Assembly (NCBI RefSeq): GCF_000165425.1
Contig: NW_001798986.1
Coordinates: forward strand, 136,330 to 200,329
Direction: 5' to 3'
DNA from: Paramecium tetraurelia
Lineage: Eukaryota; Ciliophora; Oligohymenophorea; Peniculida; Parameciidae
Length of the DNA: 64,000 nucleotides
In this document: piece after piece, positions 11,646-22,542 of the stretch
Layout: every line of letters begins with the position of its first letter
Position numbering within the stretch: the first letter of the stretch is position 1
Position numbers and translations under genes: made by a program
The notes under the pieces: generated by a model
What the model saw: the letters and a program-made list of their open reading frames with translations, nothing else
Database searches by the model: none
Told to the model about the DNA's origin: nothing

Positions 11646-12776
11646 ATGGGAAAAATTTTTTCAAGTCCTTAAGACTAAAATCGATAGAATGTAGTTCTTT
11701 AAAAATAATTTAAAGAAATTAATGACTCTAGCCAACCATGTGTTTCTATTTCAACCCATCGGCCAAAATAGTCTTAAGGAGAGACTAATCACTAGGATTA
11801 TCCATGCTCATATATATTTTAAGAAACCAAATCATAAACAGCTCAGCAGGAATCTGAAAATATTTAAAGAGTTTCCTTAGATGAATCTCATGAACAAATT
11901 GTAATTGATGCTAGCGGAAGATTAGTTAAAAGCCAAGAAAATTTCAATCAAAATCATATATGTTATTATTGCAATAAATAAATTGAAGAATTACTTATCA
12001 AAGTGATATGTTAGCATAAATATCATCATGAGTGCTTTGTAAAATTAATTGAATAGTAATTCCTTTAATCTGATAGACATTATATTAAATGTAAATGTGG
12101 AACTAAACTGAATCCCAATCTTTTGAGATAAATAGTCGATAAAGAAGTTAGATATAAAATGTTATATTAATTATTCTCTTCATAACTTTAAATAATATTG
12201 AAAACTTCAATAATAAGAAAAAACCCTGATCATAATCAAATTGTTTAACTCGTTTAATCCAATACAGTTTAATAAGATTTTGATTATTAATAAATTGTTA
12301 ATCAAACTGAACAAATGTAAATTAAAATATAAGAGATTTAATTTAAATCTAATGGAATGTTATATTAAAGTGCATCAAAATTATTAATTACTAGCAACTG
12401 TTAAGTATGTCAGAAGTAGATTGATTAAAATGTAATCAAATTAAATTGCGACCATTTTTATCATATAAACTGCTTTCTAGAATGGATGGAAATGTAAATT
12501 ACAGATAGGACTAAGCATATAGTTAAGTGTAAATGCGGGAGCAAATTAAGCACAAATATCATTAGAACTTTACCTGATCTTCCAAAACGAATGATGCTAC
12601 TTAATCAATTATTTTCTTCATAATTGATTTGTATCCTAAAACTATTAAAGAAAAAGGATGATTTTATCTAAATTATGGAACTTTTTCATAGATTTTAGAA
12701 TACAGAGGACTACGATTATATATCGCATACGGGCTTTATTTATTAGAGCAATACTGATACCCCAGACGGAGAATGA
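11646..12776 (+). CDS. Tandem RING-like zinc-finger protein, possibly N-myristoylated
   Basis: A single uninterrupted ciliate-code frame from ATG 11646 to TGA 12774-12776, 376 aa, no intron. It begins MGKIFSSP, a plausible N-myristoylation signal (Gly2, Ser6). Two related zinc-binding modules follow. The first has CYYCNKQIEE, a CQHKYHHECF block and CKCGTKL. The second has CQVCQKQID, a CDHFYHINCF block and CKCGSKL. Each has the CxxC...CxHxxHxxC...CxC spacing of RING-H2-like fingers, pointing to E3 ubiquitin ligase activity at a membrane. The two halves share flanking sequence (FSSQL), so they arose by internal duplication. The C-terminal ligand pair is CxC rather than CxxC. Confidence 0.8.
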
Positions 12777-13594
12777 AATAACACATTATTTATATTACCA
12801 TAATTTATCTTACGCAGATTATATCAATCAATGTTTAAATTAATACATTTTTCTTTTCTCATTCCAATGCTGTTTAAATTATTTTTTTCAAGTTTATCTC
12901 TTTATATCAATCTAATTATTTGTTGAACATAGAATTATTAAAATTTGTTTTTTGTTGCTATATTAATTTACAAATTAAAAATACTCACTTAAAATCTTGT
13001 TATACATTATTTTTTTCTTGTTTCATTATTATAAGGGTTTCTAGAGCATAATGTAATTATGTAATTATCAAATAAATTGGTCAATTATTCTAAATAGATC
13101 CAGCTGAATTAATTTCATCTAAAATATTATTTTACTTATCAAGAAATATGCAAATAGATTAAAAGTCTAGTTCTTTCTAAATTATTTGACGATTTTGTCG
13201 CCATCATATGTTCCTTGAGCACAATATACGAATAAATATAAGAATAGTTTTAAAATAAATATCTCCAATTAATATATGTTGTTAAAATGATAATATAAAT
13301 TCAATAGAATTTGTACAATTAAATTATTTATATATAACTTTTATCAATAGTATCAATATTTAAATTAGATAATCGGGGCTGAAAGATGGAAATCTAAAAT
13401 AACGTTAGTAGTTAAGAATGATGAATGTCTAGAACATATGTATCTACATTTTGTAATTTTCCATTTTAATTGTTGCAAAATATATATTAGAGTTTCTTAG
13501 AATAGTACTAATAAAATATTTGTGATTTATTAATTTATTGAATATTCATTACAATTATTGTGTAGATATTTTTTTTTCTAAATTTTGATAATTA
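12777..13594. other. Intergenic AT-rich region
   Basis: About 820 bp with no frame that looks coding on either strand. Numerous poly-T and poly-A runs are present and no structured RNA is apparent. Confidence 0.6.
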
Positions 13595-15007
13595 ATGCAT
13601 AAATGTTCTTTAAATTTTGAGGATAAAAAATTAGAGGATTAGTTTTAAAATGAGAAACTGCAAAAGATAAGACGACCTGTTTATTATGCTACATTTATAT
13701 TTTTTGTTTTAAATGGAATGAAAGCAATTTTGGAATTTGTAAGGGGAACAAGCTTTAAATCAGAAATTAATGTTGGTTTTGTTGCAGTCCAAACCATAAT
13801 GGCAGTGATGGTGCTTAAGGACTAAAAGTATATAAAGTAGGCATTGGTTATAACCAACATAATGTCTGGATTTCTATAGATGAATTTTAATGAAGATGCT
13901 ACTGCAAAGTAAGAGTTCTATTCATTTGGAAACAGTTATGCGTTATTTTAAGCAATTGGTTATTTTATTTCAGATTTCAGAGATGGAGTAATCCAAGCAA
14001 TTAGTCATCTGACAACTAAGATAATTATCACGAGTATTCATTCAAACAAAGTTGATCCCCTTTGCACAAGTTTGGCTATCACTAGCACTTTTTTTATAGT
14101 GCTTACAATATATGTGAGTGACTACAATTATAGAAAATAATTTCTAGCCAGCATCTAAGATGATGTATGGGATAAGCAACTACCATTTCTGGTTAAGAAG
14201 CCCTATATAAAATTCACTCATAAAAATACCTATTTTAACATAACTAGCTGCAACCTGATTGAAAGGTTTGCTGGTTATAAAAGCGACTATTGTTTTGGAT
14301 GCAATGCAAGAGAATTTTTAAGTGAAACAAAAGTCAACAATGTTTGTCTTTTGAATAAGCTTCTGAATGATTCCATATTATTGAATACTGATATAGAAGC
14401 TCATTTGAAATGCTTTAGATTCAATATCAGGGTTTGTATGTATGGGATTGAAAAGATGAATCGAATAGTAATCTTGGAGAAGATAGTCACAAAGGAGAAG
14501 AGCAAGTAGTTTTCTTTTGAATTTCGAAAGGATTTAGTTTAAACATTAAAATAAGGCTAGCAAAAATTGAAGTTTTTGTAATTTTATAATTGGGGAATAC
14601 AATCATGTTTGTTGATCAACAGCATGTAGATTAGATCTATATCTTTGATTGATGTGATTTCAAAGTTAAATAGGAATTATAGAAGTTATTTAAATCCTTT
14701 AAGGCTTATTTGTATTAATAAGTCGAAACTATAAATTAGAACATACTCAAATTTGATAAAAATATACTTATTTCAAATATATCATCTGCTGATAATGACG
14801 CAACCCAGATCCAAAGATACTACAGATGCAATCGTTAAGGAGAATGAGGAATATATCGAAGTTCATCTATAAGTAAGGAACGCGAGAGAGTTCTGCGATC
14901 ATTATTCCAAGAATATTTTCATAAGTCAAATAGAGAGAGTAATTCTGTGGGAGAGAGTGAAGAGTGATGTAAGAATATAATTTAGTAAATAAATTTCATT
15001 TAAGTGA
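13595..15007 (+). CDS. Multi-spanning membrane protein, possible divergent sensor kinase relative
   Basis: Continuous frame, ATG 13595 to TGA 15005-15007, 470 aa, no intron needed. The N-terminal third holds about four hydrophobic helices (YYATFIFFVLNGMKAILEF, VGFVAVQTIMAVMVL, TSLAITSTFFIVLTIYV). The rest is soluble and basic. The overall layout, membrane helices and then a helical region (INSMQIRSISLIDVISKL), recalls the membrane histidine kinases of ciliates. However, no phospho-acceptor His box and no ATP-binding N or G boxes are visible, so it may be a degenerate relative or unrelated. Function unknown. Confidence 0.65.
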
Positions 15008-15020
15008 AATAATTTTATTC

Positions 15021-15545
15021 ATGGTCAAGCGTCTCATAATTAAATTGATAATCGAGGTCGGTTCTACTGTTGCCAAGTCTTTTGTGAAAGCCTACCAATA
15101 GAGTGCTAAATGTAACAAAGTTATCTATTCGATTAGAAACAGGAGGAAAACCAGGAAATCCATTTACAGAGTTTCTGAATCAAACTATGTAAGCAGCAAA
15201 TCTGACTCACAAACCTATGACAAGAGAGGAAGCCTTTAAGATATTACAATTAGTTCCGGAGAAGGCTAATCCAGAGGATATTATCAGAGTAAATGGAAGA
15301 ATGATAATTTGTAGGTTTATTGGAGGTAGTTTCATAAGAATGATCCTGTCAAGGGTGGGTCCTTTTATCTTCAATCGATGCTACACAATGCAAAATGCGA
15401 GTTGATGAGGGACTTCCCAGATGTTAATGAGAAGGAGATCTTGGAAAAGATTAGGAAGGAAGGGGAGAGTTAGAAGGGAGAAGAAGAAGAGAATAAAGAT
15501 GAGGCAAAGGTGGGGGAGAAGAGTGAAGAAAAGAAGGAAAACTGA
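15021..15545 (+). CDS. PAM16: PAM16 (TIM16/Magmas), mitochondrial import motor subunit
   Basis: ATG 15021 to TGA 15543-15545, introns at 15112-15136 and 15289-15314, 157 aa. The N-terminus is hydrophobic (MVKRLIIKLIIEVGSTVAKS). The J-like domain follows: MTREEAFKILQLVPEKANPE, then HKNDPVKGGSFYLQSMLHNA, where the GGSFYLQS block is the family hallmark and the HPD of true J-proteins is absent. PAM16 pairs with PAM14/18 at the TIM23 channel to regulate mtHsp70 in the matrix. The last ~30 residues are an acidic/lysine tail. The gene sits 13 bp after the previous stop and 49 bp before SDHB. Confidence 0.95.
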
Positions 15546-15594
15546 GTTCTTAATTACTTATTTTGAGGATTGAAATTGATATATAAATTTAATT

Positions 15595-16593
15595 ATGTTA
15601 TAGAGATTGTCTACAATAATAAGAAGACCAATGTTCTGGCATGGCACACATCATCATGATAGTAATGATGCTACAAAGAGATTGTTTGATACTGTTTCAA
15701 GTACAGTAAAAGGCATTCAATAAATAAACTATGTGGTGGAACATGATCCAAAACTAACAGTGGAAGAGAAGGCTAAAATGAAGCAATTTTTGATCTATAG
15801 ATACGATCCAGCTGTACAATTCAATATATTGATTTTAGGACGAAAATGACTTCCCAAAATACGTGAGTTACTATGTGGACTTGAAGAAGATACCCCCTAT
15901 GTATTTGGATGCATTATTGTACATCAAAGACAATTATGATTCCTCTCTCTCCCTCCGTCGTTCATGCAGAGAGGGTATCTGTGGATCATGTTCTATGAAC
16001 TGCAATGGTCTCCATAAGTTGGCCTGCATCCATGCAATCGACACTGATTTGACTTAGCCAGCCTACATCACTCCTCTAGGTCACATGTTCGTTGTGAAGG
16101 ACCTTGTGGTTGACATGACCAACTTCTATACTCAATACAAAACCATCGACCCTTATCTGAAGAGAAAGACTCCAAAGGTATGAAAATCTAATTTTATCAT
16201 CTTAGGAAGGAAATAAGGAATACATCCAATCAGTAGAAGACAGAAAGTTATTAGATGGTCTCTATGAATGTGTGTTGTGTGCATGCTGTTCCACCTCATG
16301 TCCATCATACTGGTGGCATCCAGATAGATATCTCGGTCCAGCTGTCCTTATGCAAGCCTACAGATGGATTGTGGATTCTAGAGATGAGTATACTGATGAG
16401 AGATTGGAAAAATTAGGTATCCTTATCTCTCTATATATCTATAGCTGAGGATGTTAAGGTTGAGGACTGCTAAAATATCGGAATGTGTTCTTTTACATGT
16501 CCAAAGGGACTCGATCCATAAAGATCAATGAATCACTTAATGAAATTGATTGAAGAATATAAAGAAAGAAAGATTGCATCAGCCACATTATGA
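15595..16593 (+). CDS. SDHB: Succinate dehydrogenase iron-sulfur subunit (complex II)
   Basis: ATG 15595 to TGA 16591-16593, three canonical introns (15814-15838, 16178-16205, 16417-16444), 305 aa. The N-terminus ([17 protein letters not shown]) suits a mitochondrial presequence. The [2Fe-2S] ligands are in [18 protein letters not shown]. The [4Fe-4S] and [3Fe-4S] ligands are in [16 protein letters not shown] and [11 protein letters not shown]. The subunit passes electrons from the flavoprotein to ubiquinone in the inner membrane, linking the TCA cycle and respiration. All expected cysteines are present. It is less AT-rich than its neighbours, consistent with high expression. Confidence 0.97.
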
Positions 16594-16636
16594 CATTATC
16601 ATAACATAAATAAAAATATCATAAAATACTTGTTTG

Positions 16637-17450
16637 TCAGGCATTTCTAAATTCACTAATCTTTGATCTGCACTTTGGGCAACTAAAGTTTAAAATTAAC
16701 CAAGCCTTTATACAATGCATATGGAAATGATGTTACTAATTACAAGGCAGAATCAACAATTCTTCATTTCTACAATACGCTTGTAAGCATATTCCACATT
16801 CTTGATCCCCTTACACATTATCATTCCTATAGATTGCTTTTTATTTTGTTATGAGTTCGTTCAATATTTGCTGATTCTCATAATTCTATTTTTGTTATTT
16901 CAACTTGTTCCATAAGATCATCAATAGAATAAATGGTAGTGATATCAGTAGTATTAAACATAAGACGTACCCTTCCCAATATTAATACAATGATATTATT
17001 AAAAACATCCTTTGAAAAGTGGCTAAATTATTGTAGCAAGCATCTAGTGGCTCCTTTATCATTTCTATGTAAAAAGCCCAAATTATGAGTATTTGATTCA
17101 TTAATGCATTAAAATAATGCACACATCGGATGGTTCTAGTTCTTTAAGCAACTTCAGATTTGATTTATTCCGTAAGTATCATTTATCTTCTTTCTGTTTC
17201 TTCTAAACTCATAAAGATATTAGGGTCTTGATTAGAAGTCACCACAAATTCAAAAGGTTGATTCCCTTAGGGTTAAGGTTGAAAATGTCCCTCTTCAAAT
17301 TATATAGCATGATTTAAACTTTCTGCAATTTCCAATACAATTTCCTAGAATGCTTATGTACATTACTATGTTGTTTAAGGAGTGATATAATTTGGTATAA
17401 TAAAAATATGCTACAATCGAATGCAGTTCTAAAATTGTTAGCCAATGCAT
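16637..17450 (-). CDS. Membrane-anchored RING-H2 protein (putative E3 ligase)
   Basis: Stops at TGA 16639-16637. The chosen start is ATG 17450 (MHWLTILELHSIVAYFYY). The frame stays open to another ATG at 17600, so an N-terminal extension of 50 residues is possible. One intron, 17345-17366 (22 nt). Several hydrophobic helices (MHWLTILELHSIVAYF, ALMNQILIIWAFYIEM, VLCLILLISLPFILLMIL) are followed by a coiled linker and a C-terminal RING-H2: ECGICLQAY, LPCNQQHHFHMHCIKAW, CPKCRSK. Membrane RING-H2 proteins are typically E3 ligases of the secretory pathway. The C3H2C3 pattern is complete. Confidence 0.82.
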
Positions 17451-17728
17451 AATTTAATCTGATTAACAAATTAAGTTGGAACCCAAAATCAAAGCAATTC
17501 CAAATTTCGATATACTATAGAACCTATATAAGAATATTAGTTTTTTTGCACTTTGCAAAGACTTATAAAAAATAAAAGTAAATCTCTTATTTATTAACAT
17601 TATAATACTTTAATTTTTGTGCTATTAAAATATAAAATTCAAAAATATTTCTTTTGATTTTAAATAGGAATGAATTATGTATAAAGAATAATGATAGAAG
17701 TTTGCATTAATTATATAATGGAATATAA

Positions 17729-20700
17729 TCATTATTATAATTATTATTGTTGTTATTATTATTATTCTGGCTCTTCTTCAGGTGGTATTTATTCAATAAA
17801 TGGGCAAATCTCTTACCAAATTTTCATACTTCCATTGGAACCTTAATAATAAATTTTTAATAATTACTTGCAGTAATCAGCAATCGACCAACAATATAAA
17901 TACCTCTTATTTCTTCCTTAATTAATTCTAATGCCTTTATTAGTTAACCTTTTTCGGTATTCCATATACTCAATCTACCGTCGGAACCACCAGTTATAAG
18001 ATGCTTACAGTATAGATAACTACACAAAATCGATCCAGTATGGCCATCCTTTAACGGTCTTAATATAATTGAATGACTTACTTTAATTTAGTACCTAGAT
18101 CCATATTAATTAGATCACTAACCTTATCCATACCTCCGATAAACAATTAATTATTGCTAATCTGGTACAAATGTTGCACTTTTACTGTCGTAACAGTTCT
18201 TAAAGTCTTCAATTAAATTTTTGGACCAGTCTTTTCCTATAATCATATAGCAAACATCAAAATTACTCTTTTGTATATTTTGACCCTTCCATCCGGGAAC
18301 CCAGCTGCAAAGGAATCTTTATTGTAAGCAACCAAAGATATCACAAATGTTCTGTCTACTGATTCTATATATTCTTGAGCACTTGATTAGAAATTGACTA
18401 GGTGAATTTTTCTATCATCTGATGCTGTTACAAGACTACCATCAACATAGATGATAGAATAAACTCCTTTTTCATGATATTTGAATTTGATATCCATTTG
18501 CCAGATACCATCGTGTTGTTTCCATCCAATTACAGTTCCCTCTTTATTTCCAGCCAACAACATTCCATTATATACGTAGATACTCAAGACTTCAGCTTCA
18601 TGGGTAAATACTTTATTGATTCCAAATGTTTTAGCATTCCAAATGATAATTTATTTATCTTCTCCTGCAGTGATAAACTCATCTTTATTAAGGATGACTA
18701 TTTGATTGATTTTACCCTCATGTTTATTCATTTCTAAACTTGGAAATTTGCCAACAATTTAAGAATCTGTACAAAGTGAAGTAAATTTCAATGTTTCTAC
18801 ATTAGGAATAAGAGTGCCGATTAGCCATTGATACGATTAATTCTTTTTAAAAGCAATTGATTAAGGAAAATTTAAAACTTAAAACCCATCAGAGGTTATA
18901 AAATATATTTTAGGCTATTTTGATTTGATTGCTTCTGCATTCTGAAGTTATGCTCCCAATCTCCATAAGCCTTATTGTTACGTTTAATCAATTTCCATAT
19001 AGAAATAGTTTTCTTCCCTTTAGAATTTGACGACTTGTGTAGAATCCTTTATGATTTATCCATTTTCATTAATTAAAAAAAGAGAGAAACTCTCTTTAGG
19101 GATTTGGGCATCTACCAATAGGAATTAAGTCTTGTTAGGTTTTAATTGACGTGGAAATTCAGTGTTACTCAAAAAGGTGCTAATACTGGGGAAGATTGGA
19201 TCTTGCAAAGACCAAACAACCATCTTACCTTAATTAGTAAAGGTAAGTAACCTTTTTTCATAACTTACACATTCTCCTAAATATAACTCAACTGGTGATT
19301 TAAAATATTTTTAATGAGTAATTTTAAGTTCATTGACAGTCTCTAGAGAAGTGGCAAAACTAATATGGCTGCCCTACGCAATAAGGACTCTATCTTCATT
19401 TTATAACACACTATTGACTTGTTAAGTTGAGTTGAGACTGATGTTTGGACCTCTTTCAAGTGAGTCAATGCCTAAAGTATGTAATACACCATCTAGTCCT
19501 CCAAAAATCAAATAACGTTGATCCAAAGAGATAATCTATAAAATGGGTTATCCACCACTGAGATAGCCCTTGATTTCCAGTTATTGAATGAGTGTTCCAG
19601 TTAATGGTTAATCTAATGATTTTTCAATCTTATAAATAAAAATGGATTTGCTATTATCACATAAGCAGGCTATTTGGTCGTTTGTAATGTTAACCATCTT
19701 ATTGATTGGATCAACAGTTTAGGTGGAAGATACAACTAGGATGGTTGCATCAATAGACAATCGCAATTATCTCAAGTCTACTTTGACTAGGACCAATTAC
19801 CCAACAACAGTCCCCACAGCTATTCCTTCAGCACCTATTCTACACATAGAATTGGTTTTCTTGTTGATACTAAGTGAAGTTTATATGAAAAACTATTGGG
19901 TTTCATCTTCCTTCTTCAACCAGACTATTAAGCCACTATTGTCAGAGATTAGGACATTGTCATCGTCCCAAATGATAATTGTGTTGACAAGTTCAAAGAA
20001 TACACTGTTAATTGTACAATCAACTAAGTAACTATCCAAGTTCCAAACATAAACGCTACCATTTCGATTGGCAGCCACTATGAGATTGGGTGATTGGAAT
20101 GCACATTATACAACTTCTTACTAGTCTTTGAGTGACTTAGTAAGATTGGGATAAGTTTTCAATTGGGATGTATTGATAATTTGATTCACGACATCAAATG
20201 CCTCATATGGTTCTTTCAATGAGCCTAGTATCCAGAAGTAAGGGTATAATGTGCCTTGTTCAGATGGCACTTTGGGTAATTAATACTTTTGTATTTAATT
20301 GGGAGTCAAGACATACATTTCTTTAACGGAATCCATCTTTAATTTAGGCAGACAGGCAACCAATTATAAGATGTCTCTCTTATTTTACAGATTAGAAAAT
20401 CTAATTATTTGAATTCCATCTGCTGGATTTTATTAAGGCTATTCAATATCTTAATCAGATTGAATGACTTATTTGTCTAAAATAAATGAAATGTATAAAT
20501 TACTTTCCAAAATGATATAGAAATTCAAGAAGCCTTCATTAGGCTAATTCACAATTAAGACTTCCAATTGAGACTGTTGTGGTTTGCGTATAATATAATA
20601 GTAGTTGATTGTATTTAAGGATAATGGATATTATTCATTAATTTCCTTGATTTCATCATAATATTCAACATTCTATATAAAGATTTTACCTTTTGTAACT

Positions 20701-22500
20701 AGTATATTATCAAAAAGATAAAATACTTTTATTTTGCAATAGAGCCTTACAAATTCCTCTCTCATTTGAACGATAGCTGTACAATTTATTATTGGTTTAA
20801 TCTTCAACCTTGATATAAACATTCGGAACTGGATTCTTGTAGACCATATCTATGAATTGAAATTAAATGAGATTAATTTGATTTAAATTTATAGATGGAG
20901 GTTGCAAGTATCTTGGTTTCTATACCGTCAAATCACTAGACGATTAAGCAGCACGTCTCTTATTTAATGCATCCTAAACAGGATCATACCCTTCTTCTTA
21001 ATCTCGAGCATTTGTCAATTCGAATTTAAATTCACAAACTCCAGCACTTGTGGTTATTTAATCCTTGTAAACTAAATATCCTGTTTTTTTCACATAAATT
21101 TTAAAGTGATCAGGCTCCACTATAATTTCATACTTTCCACTCCCTGAAGGTGATTCTTTCAATACAGCATCCTTCCCACCTCTTATTGGGACTATCTCTA
21201 CTCTGCATTCTGTAACTGGTGCCAATTAACAATGCACAATAACTAAAATGCAAGAATTCGTTTGTTTCTGCAATTCAATTGTTTGATCAAGAGGCAGATC
21301 ATTATTGTGCAATGAAAACAAATCAATTTTCTACATTTATTTTTCAATATTACATAATTTTTGCTTAGAAAATCATTGGTCTCCTCTATAATCACCTCAT
21401 AAACATCCAGAGGCACATTTCTTAGAGCAATACGACCATCTTAATTTGTTCGCTCTATCCTATGTTAGGGATTATCCTCTGCCTCTTTCTAGCTTCTATG
21501 AGATTACCCTTATTTTTCAGACAATGTAGTTTACGCACTCTGTGGCCGTAATATTCTATGAGACCTGGAGGTTGATACTAGATTTAAATATGGAGCCCAT
21601 TTTACACATAATGCTTTGAGTTCTTGGTAGAACAGGACGGTATGGTTGTATTTTGACGTTGATGCCTTTTAATTTCTGATCAGAATCAGCGAATTTTAAA
21701 TCTATATTGAAGGAAACTTTCTTAAAATATTGTGGCAACGTATTTATTATCACTGAAATTTATGGCCATGCATTATTATTAAGTTTGGATCCAATAACAG
21801 CCTACTTGATTTATCCTTTTTGTTTGGATATCACTTAGACTTCAAAACACCCTAAGGGGAATGTCAATAGGGAATACCTAATCGACGTTATAGAAACATT
21901 GTGTCTATACCATGATCGAGATGATCATAGATTAATGGCTTGAGAATGACTTTAACAATTGGAAAGCGTTAGATAATTTCATTCTTAAGAGCTTGGGCAT
22001 ATGCTTGATAGCGTGCCTCGTCATGCTTTGTTGAGTTCAAGTGTTCATGACAATTAGTACTGCAATTAATTTAGTTTGTTACCAATATTCGATTGAAACA
22101 ATCACATCTTCTTCAGAAATATCTTTGAATTCTCTAAATTCCCTAAAGCCTTGATGCCGCTCACTTTTACTATGTATCTCCTCATTCTTCTCCCACAACT
22201 CTTAAAATGTTCGTAACTTTTTAATCTTCAAATTAGTGTAAGACAACCCAGTATCTGAATGTTAATATTTGATCATCTGACTACACTTAATAGCATTCTT
22301 ATAAGTACTCATAAGGGAATATTCCTAAAGAGATCCACGGTTTCTCGTGTACATCCCTATCGAAATGATTGTCAATTTATCTACACTCTAAATTGTTATT
22401 ACCTTGACATCATCTTTTATGGATTCTATGAATACTTTTTATTTCTCTTAGTTGGTTGGGCAAGTTGAGATATTCTGATTGATCCATGGTATCTCTACAT
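17729..22500 (-). CDS. Very large WD40-repeat protein with beta-sandwich domains
   Basis: Starts at ATG 22500 (MQRYHGSIRISQLAQPTK) and ends near TGA 17731-17729 (an alternative stop at 17824 applies if the last small intron is not spliced). About 1,480 aa, with roughly ten small introns. N-terminal: a unique region with a CTNCHEHLNSTKHDEARYQA element. Middle: two modules resembling carboxypeptidase-regulatory/CNA-B sandwiches (NQDGRIALRNVPLDVYEVII and PSGSGKYEIIVEPDHFKIYV). C-terminal half: many WD-type repeats (VAANRNGSVYVWNLDS, FITAGEDKQIIIWN, LITGGSDGRLSIWN). The tail is Glu/Gln-rich. WD40 propellers are protein-binding platforms; large ciliate ones often serve cilia, but nothing here proves it. 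Intron ends in the first 1.5 kb are least certain. Confidence 0.75.
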
Positions 22501-22542
22501 TAGTTTGTATATATATATATTATTAGGTAATAATAATAAGTT

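Noticed and set aside
17345-17361. A 17-nt intron in the RING-H2 gene
   Set aside because: Recounting a 7-base poly-A run showed the frame fits a normal 22-nt intron at 17345-17366.
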